DNA of 64,000 nt, from contig NZ_CP038865.1 in NCBI RefSeq assembly GCF_004792515.1, positions 642,001-706,000 on the forward strand, in the 5' to 3' direction. Origin of the DNA: Vagococcus xieshaowenii. Its GTDB lineage: Bacteria > Bacillota > Bacilli > Lactobacillales > Vagococcaceae. Positions 35,989 to 43,863 of the stretch are shown here, piece by piece; the first letter of the stretch is position 1; each line of letters starts with the position of its first letter. Position numbers and translations under genes: made by a program. The notes beneath the pieces were generated by a model. The model was given only the letters and a program-made list of their open reading frames with translations. It searched no databases and was not told the DNA's origin.

Positions 35989-36675
35989 ATGAACCGTATA
36001 TTAATTATTGAAGATGAAAAAAATCTTGCACGCTTCGTTGAATTAGAATTGAAACACGAAGGTTATGAAGTTGAAGTTCATTATAATGGTCGTACAGGAT
36101 TAGAAGCAGCCTTGGGTAGTAGTTGGGATGCTATATTATTAGACTTAATGTTGCCTGAATTGAATGGTTTAGAAGTTTGTCGACGTGTTCGTCAAGTGAA
36201 AGACACACCGATTATTATGATGACAGCTCGTGATTCTGTTATCGACCGAGTATCAGGTTTAGACCATGGAGCAGATGATTATATTGTTAAGCCATTTGCT
36301 ATTGAGGAATTATTAGCACGCTTACGTGCCTTATTGCGCCGAATTGATTTTGAAGGGGATCGTAACGTAGTGAAACAAACAACGTTAGAGTACCGAGACT
36401 TAACAATTGAAAAAGAAAACCGTGTCGTTCGTCGTAACCATGAAATCATTGAATTAACGAAAAGAGAATATGAATTATTATTAACCTTAATGGAAAATAT
36501 TAATGTAGTGCTTGCACGTGATGTTTTACTTAAAAAAGTTTGGGGTTACGAAACAGAAGTTGAAACAAATGTAGTCGATGTTTACATCCGTTATTTACGT
36601 AATAAAATTGATGTATCAGGAGAGGACAGTTATATTCAAACTGTTCGCGGCACTGGTTACGTTATGAGATCGTAA
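35989..36675 (+). CDS. OmpR-family response regulator, CovR/ArlR type
   Basis: A 228-residue DNA-binding regulator. Receiver domain: [25 protein letters not shown] (quoted by its ends), phospho-acceptor Asp52 in [13 protein letters not shown], and [14 protein letters not shown]. The C-terminal winged helix includes [13 protein letters not shown] and [17 protein letters not shown]...[13 protein letters not shown]. The sequence is closest, by memory, to streptococcal CovR/CsrR and staphylococcal ArlR, and enterococci carry this pair next to gnd. Regulated genes are not evident. It overlaps the kinase gene by one base. Confidence 0.9.
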   Translation: MNRILIIEDEKNLARFVELELKHEGYEVEVHYNGRTGLEAALGSSWDAILLDLMLPELNGLEVCRRVRQVKDTPIIMMTARDSVIDRVSGLDHGADDYIVKPFAIEELLARLRALLRRIDFEGDRNVVKQTTLEYRDLTIEKENRVVRRNHEIIELTKREYELLLTLMENINVVLARDVLLKKVWGYETEVETNVVDVYIRYLRNKIDVSGEDSYIQTVRGTGYVMRS

Positions 36676-38171
36676 TGACTAAAGAAAAAAATAACGAAAA
36701 GAAAGTTCACTTCCACTTGAGTATGAGTGGTAAGTGGACTTTACTTACATCATTATTTGTTTTAATTTCTGTGATTGTATTTTCAACCATTACATATAAA
36801 AAAAGTATCGATACCCTAATCGAAGTAGAACGAAAAAATATTAATGAAACGTTAAAAGATGTTTCAAGCAGGTTGAAGATTTCTAATAATGAATTATCTA
36901 TTCGTAATACAGCTTATTACCTATCAAATGATAATAATACATTAGGATCTGATCCAACAGAACGTACATTAGAAGCGAACTTAATCCGTTTAAATTCATT
37001 TATTTCTGAATTATCACAGCCGGAATTGAGTGTGTCTGTTTATAATTCGGAACAATCTTTAGTGTTTGAAACGAGGAATACTAGACACGCTTACTTTGGA
37101 AGTGACAAACAAGAAGTTAGTCAAAAGATAGTTGATGGTAAAACAGGCTTTTTGGCAACAGAGCCTATTTACTCCAAACAAAAAGGTCAAAAAATAGGAT
37201 ATGTACAATTATTTTATGATTTAAGCCAAATTGATTCAGTTAAAGAAAATCTCATTACTTTAATGCTGTGGTTGAGTCTCTTCAGTATCATCATTAGTTT
37301 ATTATTTGGTTTTATTTTATCTAATTATTTTATGAGACCATTGAAGAAAATTACTGATGTCATTAATGAGATAAAAGCGGACCCGCAAACGGAAGCAAGA
37401 ATGCCTGTAGAAGAAATGAAAGATGAATTTGCCGACTTGGGTATCATTTTTAACGATATGATGGACCGTATGCAACGTTTTATCGAACAACAACAGCAAT
37501 TTGTGGGAGATGTCTCTCATGAGCTTAGAACACCTGTAGCGGTCATTGAAGGCCATTTAAAACTTTTAGACCGTTGGGGTAAAGATGATCCAGAAATATT
37601 GGAAGAATCATTAAGTGCTTCTCTTCAAGAAATTAGTCGCATGAAAAGTTTAGTACAAGAAATGTTAGACTTATCTAGAGCGGGTCAAATTGACCTGCAT
37701 CATAAGAATGATGTCTCTAATGCTAAAGAAGTGATTCATCAAGTTTATAATAATTTCGTGATGCTATATCCAGATTTTAAATTTGTTTTGGATGATGATA
37801 TCATTCAAGAAAAACAAGTTAGAATTTATCGTAATCATTTAGAGCAAATTTTAATTATTATTTTAGATAACGCGGTGAAGTATTCATTGAACCGAAAAGA
37901 AATATTACTTTCTATTTCAACTAGTCATGAGTATCTTCAAATTGCGATTCAAGACTATGGAGAAGGAATTAGTGAAGCAGACTTGGAACAAGTCTTTAAT
38001 CGCTTCTACCGTGTCGATAAAGCCCGTAGTAGGCATAAGGGAGGGAATGGATTAGGTTTATCCATTGCTAAACAATTAGTCGAGACTTATGAGGGTGACA
38101 TAGTCGTCGAAAGTATTCTAGAAAAAGGCTCAGTTTTTAGGATTAGTTTACCCTTAGCAAAAGAAGAATAA
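36675..38171 (+). CDS. Sensor histidine kinase, CovS/ArlS type
   Basis: A 498-residue membrane kinase partnered with the upstream regulator. It has transmembrane segment 1 at about residues 17-37, an extracytoplasmic sensor domain of about 155 residues, and transmembrane segment 2 at about 195-220. A HAMP domain follows (MRPLKKITDVINEI), then a HisKA domain with His282 in VGDVSHELRTPVAVIEGHL and an HATPase domain with N-box IILDNAVKYS and G-boxes DYGEGIS and GGNGLGLSIAKQLVE. No frameshift. The signal is unknown; the large extracytoplasmic domain suggests an external or envelope cue. Confidence 0.92.
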   Translation: MTKEKNNEKKVHFHLSMSGKWTLLTSLFVLISVIVFSTITYKKSIDTLIEVERKNINETLKDVSSRLKISNNELSIRNTAYYLSNDNNTLGSDPTERTLEANLIRLNSFISELSQPELSVSVYNSEQSLVFETRNTRHAYFGSDKQEVSQKIVDGKTGFLATEPIYSKQKGQKIGYVQLFYDLSQIDSVKENLITLMLWLSLFSIIISLLFGFILSNYFMRPLKKITDVINEIKADPQTEARMPVEEMKDEFADLGIIFNDMMDRMQRFIEQQQQFVGDVSHELRTPVAVIEGHLKLLDRWGKDDPEILEESLSASLQEISRMKSLVQEMLDLSRAGQIDLHHKNDVSNAKEVIHQVYNNFVMLYPDFKFVLDDDIIQEKQVRIYRNHLEQILIIILDNAVKYSLNRKEILLSISTSHEYLQIAIQDYGEGISEADLEQVFNRFYRVDKARSRHKGGNGLGLSIAKQLVETYEGDIVVESILEKGSVFRISLPLAKEE

Positions 38172-38226
38172 AAAAGATGGATACCTGACAGACATAGTCG
38201 TCTGATAAGGTTATCCATCTTTTTTG
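38171..38226. terminator. Bidirectional terminator
   Basis: AAAAAAGATGGATA ... TATCCATCTTTTTT with an inner CAGAC/GTCTG stem; it ends the kinase operon and the convergent acetyltransferase gene. Confidence 0.9.
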
Positions 38227-38658
38227 TTAGATTGATTTATAATAAGGTTGCATCATCATGCTTCCTTTTTCAAAAGGTTGATCAACGGCTACATAGCCTA
38301 ATTTTTCATAAAATTTCCAAGCAGAGTCACGCGCATTTAAAATAATACTTTGGTAGCCTTGTTGAAGAGCGATTGCTTCTGCATAGTTCATTAATGATTT
38401 ACCAATGTTTTTTCCACGGTAATCAGGTGAGACAGCTACTTGTTTGATTTGTGCTTGGTGGGGATGACTAGTGTTGTCTAAAAATAGGGTTGCAACCACT
38501 TTTTGATCAATAACAGCAACTAAATGAATCGCTAATTCTTCATCAACAGGTGCGTCCGTAATTAAGGTTAAATTGCTTGGAATATTTAATTGTTCATTTC
38601 TTAAGTTAATACCTTCAAAATATTCTTCACTTAGCCATTGAATGGTTTTTAATTGCAT
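38227..38658 (-). CDS. GNAT-family N-acetyltransferase
   Basis: A 143-residue acetyltransferase: beta4 strand with IKQVAVSPDYRGKNIGKSLMNYAEAIA (motif A R-G-K-N-I-G), SIILNARDSAWKFYEKLGYVAV in the C-terminal half. It resembles the ElaA/YjcF-like group, whose members acetylate small amines or proteins, but the substrate is unknown. GGAGG lies 8 nt before the ATG at 38658, so the 20 codons upstream of it are not coding. On the minus strand it is the first full-size gene downstream of the M-box riboswitch and of a 38-codon ORF. Confidence 0.85.
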   Translation of the reverse strand: MQLKTIQWLSEEYFEGINLRNEQLNIPSNLTLITDAPVDEELAIHLVAVIDQKVVATLFLDNTSHPHQAQIKQVAVSPDYRGKNIGKSLMNYAEAIALQQGYQSIILNARDSAWKFYEKLGYVAVDQPFEKGSMMMQPYYKSI

Positions 38659-38733
38659 AATCTTTATCCTCCAAATATGATTAAAATTGGTCAGATAAGT
38701 AGTTTCATCACTATACAATTGCGCAACAAATAA

Positions 38734-38748
38734 ACAGATAATATCTGT
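38734..38748. repeat. 15-bp perfect palindrome upstream of the GNAT gene
   Basis: ACAGATA-A-TATCTGT, in the 128-bp gap between the small ORF and the acetyltransferase gene. It lies 18 bp upstream of a TATAGT -10-like hexamer (minus strand), i.e. over the expected -35, which fits an operator. No regulator is assigned. Confidence 0.45.
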
Positions 38749-38786
38749 AATTTAGAGCGACTGATGGTATGGAGTGGCTACTTTCT

Positions 38787-38903
38787 CTACGTAAATGTGC
38801 GTTGTGAAAGAAAGTTTGCGACTGATCTTATAACAGACGCAGAGATGCTTTCTTTCGTGGTTATGGCGGGTCCTGAAGTATCGTTACTATGACTTTGGTC
38901 CAT
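38787..38903 (-). CDS. Small ORF (38 residues) under the M-box riboswitch
   Basis: A 38-codon frame beginning MDQSHSNDTSGPA and ending IRSVANFLSQRTFT, with a very strong ribosome binding site (AAGGAGG, 8 nt before ATG). It is the first open frame after the M-box terminator. It has no transmembrane segment; the N-terminal half is polar and the C-terminal half could form a basic amphipathic helix. I do not recognise it. It could be a small Mg2+-stress protein, a leader peptide for the acetyltransferase, or the surviving first codons of a lost transporter gene. The strong ribosome binding site supports translation; nothing shows function. Confidence 0.6.
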   Translation of the reverse strand: MDQSHSNDTSGPAITTKESISASVIRSVANFLSQRTFT

Positions 38904-38931
38904 TATAAAATCCTCCTTCTTAAAAAATGGC

Positions 38932-38974
38932 AATAAAAAAATTCCTTGTAATGCGAAAAAAACACAACACAAGA
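38932..38974 (-). terminator. M-box expression-platform terminator
   Basis: On the minus strand CTTGTGTTGTG, loop TTTTTTT, CGCATTACAAG, then GAATTTTTTTATT. Its 5' arm (bases 38965-38974) can alternatively pair with the 3' strand of M-box helix P1 (38995-39003, CAACGAAGA against TCTTGTGTTG), giving a mutually exclusive antiterminator. Confidence 0.8.
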
Positions 38975-38990
38975 AAGTTCTGATAGTTAT

Positions 38991-39160
38991 GATTTCTTCG
39001 TTGAGTTTTAGCACTATACAACGTAAAAAACACCAAGTGTTTTTAGATACCTTTAGAAAAGCCTTAATTCAACTATTCGTGTTTTACCCATTGGCATCTT
39101 TCGATGTTTCTGGGCAGTACCCTGTGTTTGTATAGACGCCTCGCCTAACAAAATCGTTAT
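38991..39160 (-). ncRNA. M-box (ykoK leader) magnesium riboswitch
   Basis: On the minus strand the leader contains the M-box core almost base for base: GTTAGGCGAGGC near the 5' end, then CTATACAAACACAG, then CTGCCCAGAAA, TCGAAAGATGCCAATGGG, and near the 3' end GTATAGTGCTAAAACTC. The closing P1 strands (GATTTTGTTAG and CTAAAACTCAACGAAGAAATC) are present. High Mg2+ compacts the RNA and favours the downstream terminator; low Mg2+ permits antitermination. M-boxes normally control mgtE, mgtA or corA; here the downstream genes are a 38-codon ORF and a GNAT enzyme. Confidence 0.93.
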
Positions 39161-39179
39161 TATTATTTTTACAAATAGA

Positions 39180-39208
39180 AATATATCACGTTATAAAACT
39201 TTGTGCAA
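39180..39208 (-). promoter_or_regulatory. Promoter of the M-box leader
   Basis: On the minus strand TTGCAC, 17 bp, TATATT, placing the transcription start about 10-15 nt before the first M-box helix. Confidence 0.7.
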
Positions 39209-39212
39209 TTAT

Positions 39213-39250
39213 AAAAAACAAAAAAACCTAAGAAATTAATCTTAGGTTTT
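39213..39250 (-). terminator. Terminator after yidC
   Basis: On the minus strand AAAACCTAAG, 8-nt loop, CTTAGGTTTT, followed by TTTTGTTTTTTAT. Confidence 0.9.
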
Positions 39251-39254
39251 CATC

Positions 39255-40199
39255 TTATTTTTTAATGTTTTGCTTTTTACCTGCATTTAAGCCTTTTGAA
39301 GGAGTATTAGGTAATTTTTTTGTCGTTGTTTTTGTTGCAGGTTTTGCTTCTTTTACTTCTTTAACAGCGACAGGCTTAATGGGATTTAAGGCCATTTCTT
39401 CTTCGATTTGTTTACGAATTTTTGGTTTTTGTACAAGGTTTGTATAAAGTGATTGTAAACAGCTGACTAAACCACCAATTACCCAGTATAAGGTAACACC
39501 GGCAGGAGAGCTAAATGAGATCATGACAATCATTAATGGAGACATAAAGGTCATCATTTTCATTTGTTTCTTCTGATCTTCGGACATACCAATCATACTA
39601 ATATAGCTTTGTGCTAGATAAGCAATACCTGCTAAAGCCACTAAGATGTAGCTAGGTTTTGATAAATCAATACCTAAAAATGGTGCGGCATGTTCAATTC
39701 CTGGTGCAAATTTTACAGAATAGAACAAAGCAGTAAAGACGGGCATTTGAATAAGTAATGGTAAACATCCAATACCACCAAACATGCTAATGTTATTATC
39801 TTTGTAAAATTGTTGCATTTCTTTTTGAGCTTCCATTTGTTCTTGAGGATTTGTTGCTTCTTTTAATCGGGCTTGTAAGGCATCGATTTGAGGCTTAACA
39901 TATTGCATTTTTTCAGACATGTAAGTTGATTTACGTGTTTGATTGACCATTAGCGGGAACAATACGAAGCGAACAATCACGGTAATAGCGATGATGGCTA
40001 AACCGTAGTTGCCATTAAACATATCCACGAAGAAGCTAATTAATTTACTCATTGGTGCAACTAATAGGTTATAAACCCAGCCTTCACCAGTGGGGGTCCC
40101 TTTATTAGCGCCTGTTTTATATATGTCGACACAGCCAGATAGCGTGAACATTAGGCCTAATAAACCACCTGCAGCTATCCATTTTTTTAATTTATTCAT
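39255..40199 (-). CDS. yidC: Membrane protein insertase YidC (OxaA/SpoIIIJ type)
   Basis: Inserts and folds membrane proteins, alone or with SecYEG. The 314 residues start with a lipoprotein signal peptide whose lipobox LSGC puts the modified cysteine near residue 23, followed by five membrane segments. The first of these is after VAPMSKLISFFVDMFNGNYGLAIIAITVIVRFVLFPLM (quoted by its ends), which carries the conserved Arg in the hydrophilic groove. A basic C-terminal tail (about residues 265-314), typical of one of the two Firmicutes YidC paralogues, can contact the ribosome. Confidence 0.94.
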   Translation of the reverse strand: MNKLKKWIAAGGLLGLMFTLSGCVDIYKTGANKGTPTGEGWVYNLLVAPMSKLISFFVDMFNGNYGLAIIAITVIVRFVLFPLMVNQTRKSTYMSEKMQYVKPQIDALQARLKEATNPQEQMEAQKEMQQFYKDNNISMFGGIGCLPLLIQMPVFTALFYSVKFAPGIEHAAPFLGIDLSKPSYILVALAGIAYLAQSYISMIGMSEDQKKQMKMMTFMSPLMIVMISFSSPAGVTLYWVIGGLVSCLQSLYTNLVQKPKIRKQIEEEMALNPIKPVAVKEVKEAKPATKTTTKKLPNTPSKGLNAGKKQNIKK

Positions 40200-40272
40200 T
40201 CAATTCTCCTTAATAATTTATTCACATAACGTTTCTATGATAAAGCAAATAACAAATTATTTCAATGATTGG

Positions 40273-40548
40273 CTAATAAGTTACGTTAAATTTTAAAGAA
40301 TCTTTAATCGTATCGTCGTCAATCATGCTGAAGTTATCAACTCGGCCACTAGGTGAAGGGGAATGTTTAATTTTTTCAACAAATAGATCTAAAGTGTTAT
40401 TGTCCGCAATGGCTTCAATGGTAACAGAGCCATCTTGTTCGTTTTTTACGGAGCCATAAACGCCTAGTTGATCGGCTACTAGCTTAGTCATGTAGCGAAA
40501 ACCAACGCCTTGGACACGTCCTGAAACATTTATTCTGGCTTTTCTCAT
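40273..40548 (-). CDS. Acylphosphatase
   Basis: A 91-residue enzyme that hydrolyses acyl phosphates such as acetyl phosphate and carbamoyl phosphate. The active-site loop VSGRVQGVGFRYMT contains the phosphate-binding Arg, and the catalytic Asn lies in GSVKNEQDGSVTIEA. GGAGG lies 9 nt before the ATG at 40548; the longer open frame to 40701 has no support and would cover the promoter of the divergent methyltransferase gene. Located upstream of yidC on the same strand, a common pairing in lactobacilli and enterococci. Confidence 0.93.
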   Translation of the reverse strand: MRKARINVSGRVQGVGFRYMTKLVADQLGVYGSVKNEQDGSVTIEAIADNNTLDLFVEKIKHSPSPSGRVDNFSMIDDDTIKDSLKFNVTY

Positions 40549-40640
40549 GAAGGGTTCCTCCTTACTGTTATATTTATTATTATACCAAAAAATATGACAA
40601 ATGAAAAAGTATCCTCTGTCTAGCTCATCTAGGTAATCCA

Positions 40641-40649
40641 TGCTATAAT
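40641..40649 (+). promoter_or_regulatory. Extended -10 promoter of the rRNA methyltransferase gene
   Basis: TGC-TATAAT, a perfect extended -10 element, 26 bp before the start codon; no clear -35. Confidence 0.6.
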
Positions 40650-40674
40650 CGTTGGGAGTAAAGGGGTGCCTTAT

Positions 40675-41445
40675 ATGATTAAAGAAATTACATCTGCACA
40701 AAATACAACAATTAAAGAAGCAAAAAAACTATTAAAAAACAAATACCGTCAACAAACAGGTCTATATATGATTGAGGGCGAACATTTAGTTGAAGAAGCT
40801 ATCAACGAAGGACAACGTTTAGAGAAGTTATTCATCACGACGGATTTTATGATTGAGAAACAATTAGACGGCCTGTTTGCGCAAGCAAAAGAAATTTTTG
40901 AAGTGTCAGATACTGTTATGAAGACACTATCATCACTGCCTACACCGCAAGGAATTATTGCCATCTTGAAGCAAACGAGTCAAGCGCTAACGTATCCTTT
41001 AGTGGCACCATTGTTGCTTTTGGATAATGTTCAAGACCCTGGTAACGTTGGTACGATGATTCGTACGGCTGATGCGGCTGGTTACGCTGGGGTAGTTTTA
41101 GGGAAGGGATGCGCCGATTTTTATAGTAATAAAGTCCAACGTGCTTTACAAGGTAGTCATTTTCATTTGCCAGTTGTTCAAGAAGATTTAAGCAACTTTA
41201 TCCCTGACTTAATAGCAAGCGGTGTCGAGGTCTATGCAACAGCTTTAGATAAGCAAGCAAAATCTTACCGTGACTTAAACCCTTCAACATCATTTGCCAT
41301 TGTTATGGGCAATGAAGGTCAGGGGGTTTCCCAAGATATTATAGAGCTATGTACACAAACAATTTATATTCCCATGCCAGGACGAGCGGAATCATTAAAT
41401 GTTGCAGTAGCGGCTGGTATTTTAATGTTTGCCTATTCATTTTAA
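40675..41445 (+). CDS. TrmH/SpoU-family RNA 2'-O-methyltransferase (YsgA-like)
   Basis: A 256-residue SPOUT methyltransferase. It has an N-terminal substrate-binding domain (about residues 1-90) and a trefoil-knot catalytic domain with motif 1 NVQDPGNVGTMIRTADAAG, motif 2 IVMGNEGQGVS and motif 3 IYIPMPGRAESLNVAVA. The closest family role is 2'-O-methylation of 23S rRNA; the exact base cannot be told. In B. subtilis ysgA also precedes pheST, as here (with two genes in between). AAGGGG lies 8 nt before the ATG at 40675. Confidence 0.9.
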   Translation: MIKEITSAQNTTIKEAKKLLKNKYRQQTGLYMIEGEHLVEEAINEGQRLEKLFITTDFMIEKQLDGLFAQAKEIFEVSDTVMKTLSSLPTPQGIIAILKQTSQALTYPLVAPLLLLDNVQDPGNVGTMIRTADAAGYAGVVLGKGCADFYSNKVQRALQGSHFHLPVVQEDLSNFIPDLIASGVEVYATALDKQAKSYRDLNPSTSFAIVMGNEGQGVSQDIIELCTQTIYIPMPGRAESLNVAVAAGILMFAYSF

Positions 41446-41554
41446 TTATTACGAAATAATTAAGAATAATGTAACTAATGGTTAAATGAACGCTAAGGTG
41501 TTAGAATGAATTCGTTGCTTGTTGTCCCAGGATTAATTAAAGGTGGGAAAAGAT

Positions 41555-42052
41555 TTGAATTTAGATTGGAAAAATGATTTAGAATATGTATCTTACATAG
41601 AGGATTTGATTCATCGAGAGGAAGTACAAAAGCTTGCGGAGTTTAAACAACATCGTAACGCAACACGATTGAGTCACTCGATTAGTGTATCCTATCTTAG
41701 CTACCGTTTAGCCAAACGGTTCAACGGAGATGCACGCGCAACAGCTAGAGCTGGTCTACTACATGATCTTTTTTATTATGACTGGCGAGAGACAAAATTC
41801 GACGAAGGAACACACGCGTACGTTCATCCACGTATTGCTGTTAAAAATGCTGAAAAATTAACGGAGTTATCAGATTTAGAACGAGACATTATTATTAAAC
41901 ATATGTGGTTAGCAACTATTGCGCCACCAAAGTATAAAGAAAGCTATATCGTGACGTTTGTTGACAAGTACTGTGCGGTTCATGAAGGGATTGTCCCATC
42001 GTTACGTTCAATGAAGCATCGTGTGAAACAAATGTTTAGTTATAGTGCTTAA
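41555..42052 (+). CDS. HD-domain hydrolase (HDIG-type)
   Basis: A 165-residue putative metal-dependent phosphohydrolase. The HD residues are in RLSHSISVSYLSYRLAKRF and GLLHDLFYYD, with a later histidine in IIKHMWLATIAPP. The histidine and aspartate metal ligands are in place. Nucleotides or phosphorylated small molecules are possible substrates; no specific one is supported. The start is uncertain: TTG at 41555 is 8 nt after AGGTGG and is preferred; GTG at 41543 overlaps that site. Confidence 0.8.
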   Translation: MNLDWKNDLEYVSYIEDLIHREEVQKLAEFKQHRNATRLSHSISVSYLSYRLAKRFNGDARATARAGLLHDLFYYDWRETKFDEGTHAYVHPRIAVKNAEKLTELSDLERDIIIKHMWLATIAPPKYKESYIVTFVDKYCAVHEGIVPSLRSMKHRVKQMFSYSA

Positions 42053-42072
42053 TGTTATCATAGAAGAAATAC

Positions 42073-42106
42073 AAAAGTTGTGACAAATTTGTCGCAACTT
42101 TTTTTA
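42073..42106 (+). terminator. Terminator after the HD-domain gene
   Basis: AAAAGTTG-TGACAAA / TTTGTC-GCAACTTTT followed by TTTTTAAA. Confidence 0.85.
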
Positions 42107-42136
42107 AACAGATTAGGTGAAATTGAGTGTTATATT

Positions 42137-42145
42137 TGCTATAAT
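42137..42145 (+). promoter_or_regulatory. Extended -10 promoter of the HxlR-type gene
   Basis: TGC-TATAAT, 25 bp before the start codon at 42170. Confidence 0.55.
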
Positions 42146-42169
42146 GAAGAAATCAAAGGGGTGGATCAC

Positions 42170-42502
42170 ATGTTGCCAGAACAAACATTTCAAATGTGTC
42201 CTAAATTCGAAAAAACATTCGAATTTTTAGGTAAGAGATGGAACGGATTAATTATTGACGTTCTTTTAGAAGAAGGCACCCAACGATTTGGCGAATTAGC
42301 AGATAAAATTCCTAATATTAGTGATCGTGTCTTAGTTGAACGATTAAAAGAATTAGAGCTAAATGGCATCGTTGAAAGAATAGCAGATGTTAATCATGGA
42401 AAAAAAGTAGAATATCGTTTAACAGAAAAAGGGTTAGACTTACGACCAGTTATGGTAGCCATTCAAGAATGGGCAGAAAAATGGATGGGGCCTTGTAAGT
42501 AA
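42170..42502 (+). CDS. HxlR/DUF24-family winged-helix regulator
   Basis: A 110-residue transcription factor: CPKFEKTFEFLGKRWNGLIIDVLLEEGTQRFGELADKIPNISDRVLVERLKELE, cited by its ends, is the standard HxlR winged helix. A cysteine near the N-terminus (residue 9 or so) sits where redox-sensing members such as HypR and YodB carry their sensor cysteine, so an oxidant or electrophile response is possible. AAAGGGGTGG precedes the ATG at 42170; the open frame to 42080 runs into the upstream terminator. No divergently transcribed target gene is next to it. Confidence 0.88.
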   Translation: MLPEQTFQMCPKFEKTFEFLGKRWNGLIIDVLLEEGTQRFGELADKIPNISDRVLVERLKELELNGIVERIADVNHGKKVEYRLTEKGLDLRPVMVAIQEWAEKWMGPCK

Positions 42503-42539
42503 GGTTGACCGTCAACATTTTTTCTTGTAAACTAACAGA

Positions 42540-42783
42540 AGATAAATCAAACATTGATGGAAACGAGTAATTAAATCACGAGTTAAGGGAGAAGTTGTCA
42601 TAGACTGTAAGCAACTTTACTATTGAATTTAATGAAGTTCACTTCCGGAGTTACTTAGCCAATATCTAAGTCGGTGTCTAAACATCGTTAACAATAATTA
42701 AGGACAAACCTTGTGAAAGGTTGTCAAATTAGGATGGTACCGCGAAGCTTCGTTCCTTTATTAGGAATGAGGCTTTTTTTATA
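42540..42783 (+). promoter_or_regulatory. T-box riboswitch of the pheST operon
   Basis: The leader carries the invariant T-box AGGATGGTACCGCG (42731-42744). Its TGGT pairs with the ACCA end of uncharged tRNA-Phe, as expected for an A73 tRNA. A terminator follows (AGCTTCGTTCCT ... AGGAATGAGGCT then TTTTTTT, 42745-42783). Upstream lies a long Stem I region; the TTC at 42638-42640 (context GAAGTTCAC) is the likely phenylalanine specifier codon. Uncharged tRNA-Phe binding switches the terminator to the antiterminator and turns on pheST. Confidence 0.93.
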
Positions 42784-42810
42784 AATAAAAATAAACAAAG
42801 GAGTCCACAC

Positions 42811-43863
42811 ATGTCATTAAAAGAGCAATTAGAACAATTACAAACGGAAACACTTGCGAATATCGAGACAGTTGCAACATTAACGGAATTAAATGATATC
42901 CGTGTTAGTATTTTAGGAAAAAAAGGACCTTTAACCGAAGTGTTAAGAGGAATGAAAGATTTATCAGCAGAGGAGCGTCCGGTCGTTGGTGGTTTTGCTA
43001 ACGAAATTAAAGCCACTGTTGCCCAAGCTATTGAAACGAAAAAAGAAGTTTTAGAAACAGCAGCACTTAATGCGGCATTAGCGGCAGAAACAATTGATGT
43101 AACGTTGTCAGGTCGTCAAGCTAAACAAGGCACACGTCATATTTTGACTCAAACAATTGAAGAAATCGAAGATATTTTCATTGGATTAGGTTATCAAGTA
43201 GTCGAAGGTTATGAAGTTGAAGTAGATGAATATAACTTTGAACGTATGAATTTACCTCAGAATCATCCGGCACGCGATATGCAAGATTCATTCTATATTA
43301 CAGAAGAATTATTATTACGTACGCATACATCTCCCGTACAAGCTCGTACAATGGAAGTTCATGACTTTTCAAAAGGCCCCTTACGTATGATCAGCCCAGG
43401 AAAAGTTTTCCGTCGTGATAGCGATGATGCGACACATAGCCATCAATTCCACCAAATCGAAGGATTAGTGATTGATAAAAATGTGACAATGGGTGATTTA
43501 AAAGGCACATTAGAAGTGATGATGAAAAAAATGTTTGGTGAAGAGCGTGAAATTCGCTTACGTCCTAGCTATTTCCCATTTACTGAACCTTCAGTAGAAG
43601 TGGACGTGAGCTGCTTCAAGTGTGGTGGCAAAGGTTGTAACGTATGTAAAAAAACAGGTTGGATTGAAATTTTAGGTGCGGGTATGGTTCATCCACGCGT
43701 ACTTGAAATGTCAGGTATTGATTCTAAACAATATAGCGGCTTTGCTTTTGGTTTAGGACCAGACCGTGTGGCAATGTTACGACATGGTGTAACCGATATT
43801 CGTGCGTTCTATCAAAATGACTTACGTTTTATCGAACAATTCAAAGTAAAGGAGTCAAACTAG
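42811..43863 (+). CDS. pheS: Phenylalanyl-tRNA synthetase alpha subunit
   Basis: Catalytic subunit of the alpha2-beta2 class II enzyme. The 350 residues have an N-terminal coiled coil (1-85) that binds tRNA, motif 2 ([22 protein letters not shown]), the insert with [20 protein letters not shown], and motif 3 [17 protein letters not shown]. The phenylalanine pocket residue region FAFG-LG is wild type in form. AAAGGAG precedes the ATG. Controlled by the upstream T-box and directly followed by pheT. Confidence 0.97.
   Translation: MSLKEQLEQLQTETLANIETVATLTELNDIRVSILGKKGPLTEVLRGMKDLSAEERPVVGGFANEIKATVAQAIETKKEVLETAALNAALAAETIDVTLSGRQAKQGTRHILTQTIEEIEDIFIGLGYQVVEGYEVEVDEYNFERMNLPQNHPARDMQDSFYITEELLLRTHTSPVQARTMEVHDFSKGPLRMISPGKVFRRDSDDATHSHQFHQIEGLVIDKNVTMGDLKGTLEVMMKKMFGEEREIRLRPSYFPFTEPSVEVDVSCFKCGGKGCNVCKKTGWIEILGAGMVHPRVLEMSGIDSKQYSGFAFGLGPDRVAMLRHGVTDIRAFYQNDLRFIEQFKVKESN

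Noticed and set aside
38787-39014. A longer minus-strand frame (75 codons) running through the M-box terminator into the small ORF.
   Set aside because: Its upstream half lies inside the riboswitch and terminator hairpin and has no ribosome binding site; only the part from 38903 has AAGGAGG.
40273-40701. A longer acylphosphatase with a cysteine- and aromatic-rich N-terminal extension.
   Set aside because: The extension covers the promoter of the divergent methyltransferase gene and lacks a ribosome binding site; the family start with GGAGG is at 40548.
42080-42169. The 30-codon upstream extension of the HxlR-type gene.
   Set aside because: It overlaps the terminator of the preceding gene and the promoter -10; a good ribosome binding site is found only before 42170.
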